Source of the DNA: an uncultured Clostridia bacterium
GTDB taxonomy: Bacteria > Bacillota > Clostridia > Oscillospirales > Acutalibacteraceae
Direction: 5' to 3'
Assembly (NCBI GenBank): GCA_946499275.1
Contig: CAMMRL010000015.1
Span: 1 to 46,168 of the forward strand
DNA length: 46,168 nucleotides
Every line of letters begins with the position of its first letter. Within the stretch, counting starts at the first letter, position 1. The notes under the pieces were generated by a model. That model made no database searches. It was not told the DNA's origin and saw only the letters and a program-made list of their open reading frames with translations. Made by a program: the position numbers and the translations under genes. Shown here piece after piece: positions 26,009 through 34,085 of this stretch.

Positions 26009-26328
26009 GTTTTTAACCTTCCTTTCGGCCTGCCGGCAAGACCGGCAAGATAAAATAACAATTTCAGCGGCCGGATAAAAGCCGCGCGCTGTAAAAGAAA
26101 ACCAGCCGGACCCTTTCACCGCTTTTTACCGGATAACGGCCGGGGCGTTGCCCCGCCCGCTCCTACCGGCCATTATACCATGGATGCCATTCCATGGCTA
26201 GTCCGCCGCCGATTTTTTTGCCGGAACGGCCGAAAATTTTTCACCGCCTTTTCCCGCGGTTTTCGCTGGTTTTGCCCAATCCGATTAACAAAGCTGACAG
26301 CTCCTGCCATATCGCCGCAGCTGCCTAT
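26009..26328. other. Intergenic region upstream of the split transketolase
   Basis: About 320 bases without a gene. It holds the transketolase promoter (26172-26180) with a ~165-base leader, then unremarkable sequence up to the 5S terminators. No riboswitch was recognised in the leader. Confidence 0.5.
26172..26180 (-). promoter_or_regulatory. Extended -10 promoter of the transketolase operon
   Basis: Minus-strand TGGTATAAT, an extended -10 element, with no good -35 hexamer. It would give a leader of about 155 bases. Confidence 0.6.
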
Positions 26329-26362
26329 AAAAAAGACGGCGCGCCTTTTCTCTGCACCGTCT
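26328..26362 (-). terminator. Second terminator after the 5S rRNA gene
   Basis: Minus-strand AGACGGTGC pairs with GCGCCGTCT (one G-T pair) and is followed by six T residues. It backs up the first terminator 11 bases away. Confidence 0.75.
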
Positions 26363-26372
26363 CATAACCAAT

Positions 26373-26401
26373 AAAAAACGCCCGGCCTATTGGCTGGACG
26401 C
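26373..26401 (-). terminator. First terminator after the 5S rRNA gene
   Basis: A 9-bp stem with one mismatch around the loop AATA, followed by six T residues on the minus strand, begins just after the mature 5S 3' end. Confidence 0.8.
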
Positions 26402-26408
26402 TTTGTGT

Positions 26409-26524
26409 GTTGGCATCTGCTTATCTTCCCAGGCCGCTTCCAGCCAAGTATTGTCAGCGCAAGTGAGCTTAACTGCCGTGTTCGGGATGGGAACGGGTGT
26501 ACCCTCACCGCCATCGACACCAAC
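26409..26524 (-). rRNA. rrf: 5S ribosomal RNA
   Basis: The minus strand reads the classic 5S core: GGGTACACCCGTTCCCATCC, then GAACACGGCAGTTAAGCTC, and a GATGCCAAC 3' end that pairs with the GTTGG 5' end. Length is ~116 nt; ends are set by the terminal stem. No 23S or 16S sequence lies upstream, where a protein gene is found, so this is a solitary 5S gene. It has its own near-consensus promoter and two terminators. Confidence 0.95.
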
Positions 26525-26565
26525 TGCCGGTCTCCATCAAAAAGCTCTTGTGGAGAACGAATGGT

Positions 26566-26594
26566 ATTATACCACGCCTTACGACAAAATGCAA
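26566..26594 (-). promoter_or_regulatory. Promoter of the solitary 5S rRNA gene
   Basis: Minus-strand TTGCAT, 17-base spacer, TATAAT with an extended TGG just before the -10. Transcription would start about 35 bases before the mature 5S. Confidence 0.85.
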
Positions 26595-26643
26595 GCATAA
26601 TTTTCTGTTTTTCGAAATATTTTGCTTGAATCCCTTTTGCCAC

Positions 26644-27138
26644 TCAATAATGCAAAAAGGAAGCGTTGGACAGCATCGACAGGGTAAACAGAATCACGGC
26701 GACAAAAATCATCACTACGCAGGCCGCCATCGACACAATCCACAGGATAAGATACCGCTTGCGGCGGCGGGCATAGAGCTGTGCCTGCTCCGGTGGGAGA
26801 AACGTTACCGGCTGACCGCAAACCGGGCAAACCGGCGCGCCGGGATAACCAGGATACCCGGGATATAGGAAGCTTCCGCACCGTTCGCAGCGGGGAGGCT
26901 GATTTTTCGACGACATGGTAATAATCAGGTAGATCAGCGCGGCAATTTCAAAAAAACCGGACAGCACGCCCCAGAGCGCGGCATTCGGATTCCGGCGGCT
27001 CTGCGCGTCATTATACACGCAAAGCCCCAGGAACACCGCCCCGGCGACGGCGGTGGCTATCGCTATCAATAACAGCACAAAAAAGAGAATCAAGCTGAAC
27101 GTGATGCCGATGGTGGTCCCGACCTCCGGATTGTTCAT
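26644..27138 (-). CDS. Membrane protein with zinc-ribbon, paralogue of the next gene upstream
   Basis: A 164-residue protein with membrane helices at about residues 10-40, 58-76 and 135-160. Between the last two lies a zinc-ribbon-like segment with two CxxC pairs (RCERCGSF ... PVCPVCGQP) joined by a PGYPGYPG linker. The segment FLGLCVYNDAQSRRNPNAALWGVLSGF is shared almost word for word with the protein at 27209-27586, so the two arose by duplication. The function is unknown. The ATG at 27138 was preferred to an in-frame TTG at 27159. Confidence 0.75.
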   Translation of the reverse strand: MNNPEVGTTIGITFSLILFFVLLLIAIATAVAGAVFLGLCVYNDAQSRRNPNAALWGVLSGFFEIAALIYLIITMSSKNQPPRCERCGSFLYPGYPGYPGAPVCPVCGQPVTFLPPEQAQLYARRRKRYLILWIVSMAACVVMIFVAVILFTLSMLSNASFLHY

Positions 27139-27208
27139 CTTTCCGCCTTCTTTCTTCAAATTTTAAATAGGGCACGCCGCTGTAGAAAACCGTCTCGACG
27201 ACCTCTAA

Positions 27209-27586
27209 CTAAAAAATGGTAATAACAACGACTACCCAAATCACCGCCTCGGCAACCCCGCCGGCCCACAAGACCAGAAAAAGGGTCCGCCGCCGGCGAT
27301 ATGCCGCCCGGCTGTCCGGTACATGATCTGCGCTTTCCTTCATCCGGGTCCGTGACGAAAAAACCGATACCGCATAAGGAATGGCGGCAACGGCCAAAAA
27401 GCCCGACAGCACGCCCCAGAGCGCGGCCTTCGGATTCCGGCGGCTCCGCGCGTCGTTGTACACGCAAAGCCCCAAGAACGCCATCGCGGCAAGCACAAGG
27501 AGCAACGCCGGAAGGAGCCAAAGCGTCGCCAACCAATCGATGCGGTAAAAACCCGTTTCCTGAAGATGCTGTATTGGATTTCTCAT
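27209..27586 (-). CDS. Membrane protein, short paralogue of the downstream gene
   Basis: A 125-residue protein with three predicted membrane helices (about residues 18-42, 56-76, 103-124). It shares FLGLCVYNDARSRRNPKAALWGVLSGF with the 164-residue protein downstream but lacks the zinc ribbon; a basic RAAYRRRR loop sits in that place. The intergenic gap is 70 bases. No function can be assigned; the YNDARSRRNP core resembles small membrane proteins annotated as hypothetical in Firmicutes. Confidence 0.7.
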   Translation of the reverse strand: MRNPIQHLQETGFYRIDWLATLWLLPALLLVLAAMAFLGLCVYNDARSRRNPKAALWGVLSGFLAVAAIPYAVSVFSSRTRMKESADHVPDSRAAYRRRRTLFLVLWAGGVAEAVIWVVVVITIF

Positions 27587-27669
27587 AGCCCGACCGTCCT
27601 TTTCCGGCGGGAGAGCCTAACGCGAACCGCCCCGCCGCCCACTTGCGCCAATTGTTTTATCCGTGGTTT

Positions 27670-28266
27670 TCAGCCGACATCCAGCCGTTCCTTTTCCACC
27701 AGCACCGCCCGCACCGGCGTGCCGTCCGCGCCGGCGATTTTCAGCGGCGCGGCAAAAAGGAAGTAATCCCCCGGCGATACCCGGGACAGGTCCAGCCCCT
27801 CCAGCAGGGCCATTCCGCTGCCGAGCAGTTGGCGGTGTACCGCCGTGTCGCATTCCGGCGCGGCGACCGACTGGCCTTCCACCCCAACCAGTTTCAGCCC
27901 CGCGGCGCTGAGCACAAACGCAGCACTGGGGCTGATCTCTATCTCCCCCTTGAACAGCACCCGTTTGTGCAGCCGGGGGAGCAGTTCCTCCGCCTGCGCG
28001 CCCAGGAGGATCCCTTCAAACGCCGCCACGCTGCATTCCCCCACGCAGTTTTCCAGCGGCAGGGAAGCCGCGTCGGTCCCCTCCGGCATAAAATGGAGCG
28101 GCGCGTCCACATGGGTGGCGTTGTGTACGCAGGCCGACAGCGCCGACGTGTTACACACGTCCCCCCACTCCATCCGGCAGAGCGCCGACAGGGAGGGCGA
28201 CGGGTCGCCCGGATACACCGGCGCGCCCAGCAGTTCCCGGCTGATATCGTGTAAAATCATCCGCAT
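27670..28266 (-). CDS. Cyclase family protein (kynurenine formamidase-like)
   Basis: A 198-residue metal-dependent hydrolase of the cyclase/KynB family. The metal-binding motif appears as CVHNATHVDAPLHF (HxxTHxDxP, about residues 48-61), and the N-terminus reads ILHDISRELLGAPVYPGDP, typical of the family. Members hydrolyse N-formylkynurenine or related cyclic amides. No kynurenine-pathway genes lie nearby, so the substrate is open. The start at 28266 has GGAGAGG seven bases upstream. Confidence 0.85.
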   Translation of the reverse strand: MRMILHDISRELLGAPVYPGDPSPSLSALCRMEWGDVCNTSALSACVHNATHVDAPLHFMPEGTDAASLPLENCVGECSVAAFEGILLGAQAEELLPRLHKRVLFKGEIEISPSAAFVLSAAGLKLVGVEGQSVAAPECDTAVHRQLLGSGMALLEGLDLSRVSPGDYFLFAAPLKIAGADGTPVRAVLVEKERLDVG

Positions 28267-28368
28267 ACCGCCTCTCCGGGTGCGGCAGCCGCCGCGACCC
28301 GCTATGTATTCCCCGCTTTCCGCGGGCCTGTTCCCGCCGGGGACGGGATTGTCCATCCCGGCCGCAGG

Positions 28369-29094
28369 CTATTCCATATTCCCGGTCATCGCCATGATTA
28401 CCGACAGCGCGGCGAGGGGTGCGGTCTCGCACCGTAGGATCCGGGGGCCGAGCGTCGCGACCCGCGCACCGATCTCCCGAAGCTGCGCGATCTCCGACGG
28501 CTCAAACCCGCCTTCCGGCCCGATCACCACCGCCAGGCGGCGGGTTCCCCGGCCAACCAATGCGGAAAGGGGGCTGCCGCCGCCTTCGTAAAACGCAATC
28601 ACCGGGACGGCGGCGGCCCGCATCCGTTCCACCGCTTGCTTCCAAGGCAGGGGCGGTTCCACCGGAGGAAGGATCCCCCTCCCGCTCTGCCCGGCGGCTT
28701 CGTCCGCAATTCTCTGCCATCGGACGCGTTTTTTCTCCTCTTTCCCATCCAGCCGGACGACGCTGCGCGCCATCGCGACCGGGACGACGGCGGATACGCC
28801 GAGCTCCACCGCCTTTTGTAAAATCCACTCCATCTTCTCCCCTTTGGGGAGCCCCTGATACAGCGTAACCTCCACCGACGGCTCGCAGGCGGTTGGGGTG
28901 TGGTACAGCACCTTCAGCCGCACGTCCTCCCCTTCGAACCCTGTAATCTCACAAAAATAATCGGTTCCCTTCCCGTCGCACAGGGTGAGGTTCTCCCCCG
29001 GCTTCATCCGCAAGGCGCGGCGGATATGCACCGCGTCCTGCCCGGTGATCCGTGCTGTATCTCCGCCGGGAAAATCCTGAAAAAAGCGCGGCAT
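28369..29094 (-). CDS. rsmE: 16S rRNA (uracil-1498-N3)-methyltransferase
   Basis: A 241-residue SPOUT methyltransferase that modifies U1498 near the decoding site. It shows the N-terminal PUA-like domain (MPRFF...HIRRALRMKPGENLTLCDGKG), the ALPKGEKMEWILQKAVELGV-type helix near residue 85, and the C-terminal trefoil knot with IGPEGGFEPSEI (about residue 190) and LGPRILRCETAPLAALSVI. Complete. It lies 50 bases after tcdA and is commonly found with prmA, as here. Confidence 0.95.
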   Translation of the reverse strand: MPRFFQDFPGGDTARITGQDAVHIRRALRMKPGENLTLCDGKGTDYFCEITGFEGEDVRLKVLYHTPTACEPSVEVTLYQGLPKGEKMEWILQKAVELGVSAVVPVAMARSVVRLDGKEEKKRVRWQRIADEAAGQSGRGILPPVEPPLPWKQAVERMRAAAVPVIAFYEGGGSPLSALVGRGTRRLAVVIGPEGGFEPSEIAQLREIGARVATLGPRILRCETAPLAALSVIMAMTGNME

Positions 29095-29144
29095 CCTCGT
29101 CCGTCTCCTTTTCTCCTCCGGCTTATCCGCCGTTTATTCCTTGA

Positions 29145-29885
29145 TTACCCGCGCCCTGCCGGTCCATCCGCCGGCCGGACGCCGGCCAGATCCTTGATAA
29201 TCTCCCCCGCCAGGATCAGCCCGGCCACCGGCGGCACAAAGGAAACGCTCCCCGGCAGCGCCCGACGGCCGCTCTCTTCCGTCTCATCGCAGGGCCGCGG
29301 GGTGAGCGGCGGTTCTTCCGAATACACTACCTTCAGCCCCGGGACGCCCCGCGCCTTCAGCTCCCGGCGCATCACCCGGCAAAGGGGGCAGCCTTTGGTG
29401 TCGTAAATATCCGCCACCCGGAACCGGGTGGGATCCAGCTTGTTCCCGCAGCCCATCGCGCTGACCAGCGGGATCCCCCGGCGGCGGCATTCTTCCGCCA
29501 GCGAGAGTTTGGCGGTCACGGTGTCGATCGCGTCCGCCACGTAGTCCAGCCCGTCCAGCAACGTCCCTTCCTCGCCAGGGAGGTAAAACAGGGTATGGGC
29601 TTCTACCCGGCAGGAGGGGCTGATGTCCCGTACCCGCGCGGCCATCACCTCCGCCTTCGGGCGGCCGACGGTGGAAACCAGCGCACCGAGCTGCCGGTTC
29701 CGGTTGGAATCCGCCACCTCGTCCCCGTCCACCAGGACCAGCCGCCCGATCCCGGCGCGGGCCAGCGCCTCCGCCGTATAGGAGCCGACGCCGCCCAGCC
29801 CGAACACCGCGACCGACGCCTTTTCCAGCCGTTCCACCGCTTCCTTCCCGAGCAGCATCGCTTCCCTGGAAAGCCACTCCTGCAT
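29145..29885 (-). CDS. tcdA: tRNA threonylcarbamoyladenosine dehydratase
   Basis: A 246-residue E1-like enzyme (formerly CsdL/YgdL) that dehydrates t6A in tRNA to cyclic ct6A using ATP. The ATP-binding GLGGVGSYTAEALARAGIGRLVLVDGDEV (residues ~28-57), NRNRQLGA arginine segment, and the AMGCGNKLDPT and CPLCRVMRRELKARGV blocks are in place. It acts on the product of TsaD, encoded elsewhere in this window. The start at 29885 has AAAGGGG upstream; the longer in-frame start at 29966 was rejected. Confidence 0.94.
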   Translation of the reverse strand: MQEWLSREAMLLGKEAVERLEKASVAVFGLGGVGSYTAEALARAGIGRLVLVDGDEVADSNRNRQLGALVSTVGRPKAEVMAARVRDISPSCRVEAHTLFYLPGEEGTLLDGLDYVADAIDTVTAKLSLAEECRRRGIPLVSAMGCGNKLDPTRFRVADIYDTKGCPLCRVMRRELKARGVPGLKVVYSEEPPLTPRPCDETEESGRRALPGSVSFVPPVAGLILAGEIIKDLAGVRPADGPAGRG

Positions 29886-30022
29886 ATTTTCGCCCCTTTC
29901 CGCCTTCTGAACAGTCAACCCGCGGCCCCTATTGGCACCATCTCCGTCTCTCCGGATAGCCGTCAAAAAGGGGATCGTTTTGATACAAATCGCAATTTAC
30001 TTATTAAATTATACTGTATGGA

Positions 30023-30946
30023 CTATTCCGCCGTTGCCACCAGGCAGAGCCAGCCTCCCCGTTTGACCCGTTCCCGCAGCGTGAAGCCGCACTGTTCCAG
30101 CGCAGCCAGCACATCCGCTTCCCGGGTGTCGATAATGCCGGACATGATGTATACCCCACCCGGCTTCAAAAAGGGGCGGATATCCGCGGAAAGGGCGATG
30201 ATCGCGTCCGCCACAATGTTGGCGGCTACCACATCATAGATCCCTTCCACCGCGTCCACCAGGTTCCCCTGGCGGATCACATAATCCGGGGCGTGTAGGC
30301 CGTTGAGTTCCCCGTTCTCCATCGCGGTCTTGACCGCCAGCGCGTCGATGTCCACCCCCACGGCGCTCCCTGCGCCGAGCAGCAGGGCCGCGATGGACAG
30401 GATGCCGCTCCCGCAGCCCACGTCCAGCAGGGTTTCCCCGCCGTGGACATACCGCTCCAGCGTCTCCAACACCAAGCGGGTTGTATCGTGCCCGCCGGTC
30501 CCGAACGCCATGCCCGGGTCGATGTGCAGCAGGGCGCGGCCCGCCGTCTCCGGCGCTTCCTCCCAGGTCGGGCAGATCATCAGTTTTTCCCCGACCGGCA
30601 GGGGCTTGAAATATTTTTTCCAGTTGTTGGCCCAGTCGTCCTCGTTCACTTCGCCGGTGAGCACCTCGTGCTCGATCCCCTCGGCGGTATACCTCTCCCG
30701 CAGGAAGGCGACCGCCTCGGCCGGGCTCTCTTCCGGCGAGATGTAGACGTGGATCACCGACTGCGTCCGGTCGCGGGCCAGCAGTTCTTCATCGATCAGG
30801 TCGATATGCGCGATTTCCCGCGCGCCTTCGATCAGGTCGCTGTAATCTTCAATATAGATGCCGTAGGGCACCACCATGTTGGCAATATCCGCCGCCCGGT
30901 CGGTATCCGCCGCCGGCACGGTGATTTTCACTTCCGTCCAGTCCAT
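30023..30946 (-). CDS. prmA: Ribosomal protein L11 methyltransferase
   Basis: A 307-residue PrmA that trimethylates L11. The N-terminal substrate-recognition domain (MDWTEVKITVPAADTDRAADIA) leads to the SAM-binding fold with LLDVGCGSGILSIAALLLGA (near residue 172) and DPGMAFGTGGHDTTRLVLE. The C-terminal NIVADAIIALSADIRPFLKPGG is the usual N(I/L)xA motif region. AAAGGAGG precedes the ATG at 30946. It lies 34 bases after the membrane protein gene. Confidence 0.95.
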   Translation of the reverse strand: MDWTEVKITVPAADTDRAADIANMVVPYGIYIEDYSDLIEGAREIAHIDLIDEELLARDRTQSVIHVYISPEESPAEAVAFLRERYTAEGIEHEVLTGEVNEDDWANNWKKYFKPLPVGEKLMICPTWEEAPETAGRALLHIDPGMAFGTGGHDTTRLVLETLERYVHGGETLLDVGCGSGILSIAALLLGAGSAVGVDIDALAVKTAMENGELNGLHAPDYVIRQGNLVDAVEGIYDVVAANIVADAIIALSADIRPFLKPGGVYIMSGIIDTREADVLAALEQCGFTLRERVKRGGWLCLVATAE

Positions 30947-30980
30947 ACGGGACCTCCTTTGCCGGGATACCCGGCTTTTT

Positions 30981-32078
30981 TCATTGCGCCGCCTCCGGCG
31001 CGGCGGGTTTCTCTGCCACTTCCGCCCCGCTGAGCGACAGGTCAAGCAGCGTTTCCCACGCGTTCCGCTTTTCCGGTTCGGTGTACAGCATCAGTTCCGC
31101 CGCATCCGGGGCTGCATGGTAAAGGAACCGCCGGGGGACGCCGTCCTGTTCCAGCCGGGCGTTGCAGCGGCGCATCAGCTCCGCACAGGCGGCGTCGGGG
31201 GCAAAGCCGAGCGGCCATTCCTCCTGTACGCCGCCATCCCATTCCACCAGGAACATCCCGTCCTCCCGCATGCGGGCGCGGGAAAACGGCAGCGCCCCAT
31301 CCGTCATCGCCCGCAGCCGGGCGGGAAAGCCGTCAAGCCGCGCGTTCCAATCGTCCGGGCCGACCGCCAGGGCCGCCATGCAGGCAGGGCCGTCCGGTGC
31401 GGTTTCTTCCCCGTTCCACAGGGCCAGCGCAACAAGCGCCGCGATATACGGACGAGCATACAACACCCGGTACGCAAACGCCGCCAGCGCGGAAGCCAAG
31501 TCGGCTTCCGGCTCCGGTTTCACTCCCATTTCCGCGAGAGCGTCCAACTGCTCCCGCAGCGTGGGGGTACGCCTTCCCCCTTCCCCGGTTACCGGCACGC
31601 CGTTCAGATCCAGCCACACCAGAAGCCGCGTATAATTCTTTGCCTGCCGGTCTCCTACAAAGGTACGGTTGGTCGTTTTCAGCAGGAAAAACGAGCGGTT
31701 TTGCCGCAGTTCCCGTAATTCCGAAACAGAAAAGCGGTATGTCTTCCCGAACAGGGTGGTATATACCAGCGTCTCCCCCTCCATCGAAATCTCCCAGTTC
31801 CTTCCGCCGCAAAAGCTGAGGGTGCATACCAGAAACAGCACGGCAAAAACCGCAACCGCGTAAACGCTGGTCTGCTGCCCGTCCGAAAACGCCGCCCCCA
31901 GCAGGAGAAAACCGAGCAGCAGCATCCCCGCCGCACCGACGATAGCAAAGCTTCGGGAGAGACACACAGCCTTTTCATCCCTTCCCCTCGCCCGCCGGTT
32001 CCGCGCGGGGACGACTCCGCCAAACAAGATTAGAAAAACCGCGGCGGTAACGAGAAAACCCACGACAAACACGCGCAT
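30981..32078 (-). CDS. Hypothetical membrane protein
   Basis: A 365-residue protein with one membrane helix at residues ~5-24 and two more at ~45-65 and ~70-90. A soluble part then begins with a PH-like strand pattern (NWEISMEGETLVYTTLFGKTYRFSVSELREL, ~93-125). The C-terminal ~200 residues are acidic and alanine-rich, without a motif I recognise. GAGGAAAGG precedes the ATG. It lies between phosphohexomutase and prmA, but no functional link is evident. Confidence 0.7.
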   Translation of the reverse strand: MRVFVVGFLVTAAVFLILFGGVVPARNRRARGRDEKAVCLSRSFAIVGAAGMLLLGFLLLGAAFSDGQQTSVYAVAVFAVLFLVCTLSFCGGRNWEISMEGETLVYTTLFGKTYRFSVSELRELRQNRSFFLLKTTNRTFVGDRQAKNYTRLLVWLDLNGVPVTGEGGRRTPTLREQLDALAEMGVKPEPEADLASALAAFAYRVLYARPYIAALVALALWNGEETAPDGPACMAALAVGPDDWNARLDGFPARLRAMTDGALPFSRARMREDGMFLVEWDGGVQEEWPLGFAPDAACAELMRRCNARLEQDGVPRRFLYHAAPDAAELMLYTEPEKRNAWETLLDLSLSGAEVAEKPAAPEAAQ

Positions 32079-32172
32079 AACCTTTCCTCGTTTTCCTTGC
32101 GCGAAAGGCGCTCAGTTATGCGTTTATCCAAGCATCCTTCGCTAATTTTATGTATCGGCATCCTGCCACCGC

Positions 32173-33696
32173 CTATTCGGCGAGATATTGCTCCATTGCG
32201 CTCTGATCCAGCCCCTGGCAGCCGGACAGATACGCCGCCAGCTTGCGGGCGATGATACGACACCCGCCAATTACGTCGCTTTCAATATTCAGCGGCATCA
32301 CCGGGTCGTGGACGCTCAGCCGCAGCAGCAGCCAGCCGTCCCCCTCGCCTTTGCCGAAGGAGATCCGCACCCCTTCCCGGGAATCGTCGGCGACGGCCCA
32401 GCCCTTCTCCTGGGCGTAAGCCTCCAGCCCCTCGAGGACGGCGTTCCCGCAGGCGCGGAAGTCCTCTTCCTCGATGTGGAAGCGCAGTTCCACACCCTCC
32501 GCCGGTTCGGCGAGGGCGGCGATCAGGCTGTCCAGCGATTTTCCCTGCGCCCGCAGCTGCGCGGCCTTGATAATGATTTTAGTCACAAGGTACGCACCGT
32601 CGTCCAAAAAGTAATTTTCCCGCAGCGCCGCATGGCCCGACGTCTCGATCGCCAGCGGGCAGTTGATTCCCTCTTTATTCAGGCGGATGGCTTCGTTAAT
32701 CACGTTTTTATAACCCCGTTTAAAGCGGCAGTGTACCCCGCCGAGCTCCTTTTCAATAAAGGTTTTCAGCCCGCTCGAAGTGATGGAATCGGTGACGATG
32801 GTGCCGCCAGCGTTCCCTTCCAGCGCGATCACCGAAGCAAGGGCGACCAGCCGGTTGCGGTTGATTTCCCGGCCCGCCTCATCCACGCAGCCCGCGCGGT
32901 CCACATCGGTGTCGAAAATCACGCCGAGGTCGGCTTTCGCCCGCACGGTCGCTTCGCAGACGGAGCGCATCGCCTCCTCATTTTCCGGGTTGGGGATATG
33001 GTTGGGGAACCGGCCGTCCGGGTCCAGGAACTGGCTGCCTGACACGTCCGCGCCCAGGGGGGCCAGCACTTCGCTGGCATAAAAGCCGCCCGCGCCGTTC
33101 CCCGCGTCCACCACAATGTGGAACCCGGCGAGCGGGTGCTCATAATCCGCGGCCTTCACCCCTTCGCAAATCAGGCGGCGGAGCCGGGCCGCATACTGGT
33201 CCATATACGCTACCTCGCGGCAGGACCCTTCCGCCACCGGAGGCTTCACCCCATCCTGCGCGTTCTGCAGCACCGCTTCAATATCACTCCCTTCCAGCCC
33301 GCCGGAAGGAAGGAAGAATTTCAGCCCGTTGCGGTGGTACGGGTGGTGGCTGGCGGTAAGCTGCACTGCCCCGTCGCAGCCCAGGTCCACCGTGGTCATG
33401 AACATCGCGGGGGTGGATGCGAGCCCGCAATCCAGCACGCTCACGCCCGCCGCCGTCAGAGCCCGGACCACGGCGTCCCGCAGGCGGGGCCCCGATATCC
33501 GGCTGTCCCGCCCCACCGAAACGGTAAGCCGGTCCGCCGGTTTCCCTGCACGCTGCGAAAGCCACGCCACAAACCCCGCGGCCATCGCTTCCACCCGTTC
33601 GTCCGTTAAATCCAGCGGTTCACCCGCCACGCCGTCCACGGCGACGCCGCGGATGTCCGTCCCGCTTTTCAAATGTTTCCACTGTGCATCCAGCAT
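32173..33696 (-). CDS. Phosphohexomutase (phosphomannomutase/phosphoglucomutase family)
   Basis: A 507-residue alpha-D-phosphohexomutase. The phosphoserine loop is TASHHPYHRNGLKF (usual TASHNP; the second His replaces Asn), the metal loop DTDVDRAG lies near residue 240, and the sugar-binding ETSGHAA near residue 335. The C-terminal domain is present. These enzymes swap phosphate between C1 and C6 of glucose, mannose or glucosamine; the substrate cannot be settled here. The start at 33696 has AAAGGAC upstream; a much longer in-frame start at 33843 coincides with the promoter. Confidence 0.9.
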   Translation of the reverse strand: MLDAQWKHLKSGTDIRGVAVDGVAGEPLDLTDERVEAMAAGFVAWLSQRAGKPADRLTVSVGRDSRISGPRLRDAVVRALTAAGVSVLDCGLASTPAMFMTTVDLGCDGAVQLTASHHPYHRNGLKFFLPSGGLEGSDIEAVLQNAQDGVKPPVAEGSCREVAYMDQYAARLRRLICEGVKAADYEHPLAGFHIVVDAGNGAGGFYASEVLAPLGADVSGSQFLDPDGRFPNHIPNPENEEAMRSVCEATVRAKADLGVIFDTDVDRAGCVDEAGREINRNRLVALASVIALEGNAGGTIVTDSITSSGLKTFIEKELGGVHCRFKRGYKNVINEAIRLNKEGINCPLAIETSGHAALRENYFLDDGAYLVTKIIIKAAQLRAQGKSLDSLIAALAEPAEGVELRFHIEEEDFRACGNAVLEGLEAYAQEKGWAVADDSREGVRISFGKGEGDGWLLLRLSVHDPVMPLNIESDVIGGCRIIARKLAAYLSGCQGLDQSAMEQYLAE

Positions 33697-33849
33697 TGAT
33701 GTATTGTCCTTTCCTGCATTGGATTTCCGGAAAACCCGCCGTTGTCGGCCGCTTCGCCGGCTCTCCCGACGAAGCCCTTCCGCCGGGAAGCCGCCCGTCC
33801 ACAGTCCGGGCTTCGTCCTACGGCCGTCCGGTCGTTGTGCCATACTGTT

Positions 33850-33878
33850 ATTATACCGTTTCTCTGCCGCTTTGTCAT
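33850..33878 (-). promoter_or_regulatory. Promoter of the phosphohexomutase-prmA-rsmE operon
   Basis: Minus-strand ATGACA, 17-base spacer, TATAAT, about 150 bases before the phosphohexomutase ATG. Confidence 0.7.
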
Positions 33879-34085
33879 CTGCCTTTTTGGGGGAATGAAA
33901 CCGTGCCCTCCATGTGCAGGACGGCGGTGTTTTCCTCCATAGGAATTTAACGGTTTTTATTTACATTTTTCCCCTTTTGTCATGTAATCCACGTATAGGC
34001 TTGTTTGTTCGCCTAAAAAGTGCGGCATTTTCCTCTCAAAAGCGATCTTTTATACGTTAAATAATCGAAAAATAGGAGGAATTCC

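Noticed and set aside
26409..26643. Remnant of a full rRNA operon next to the 5S gene
   Set aside because: Upstream of the 5S promoter lies an intact protein gene; no 23S or 16S sequence was recognised.
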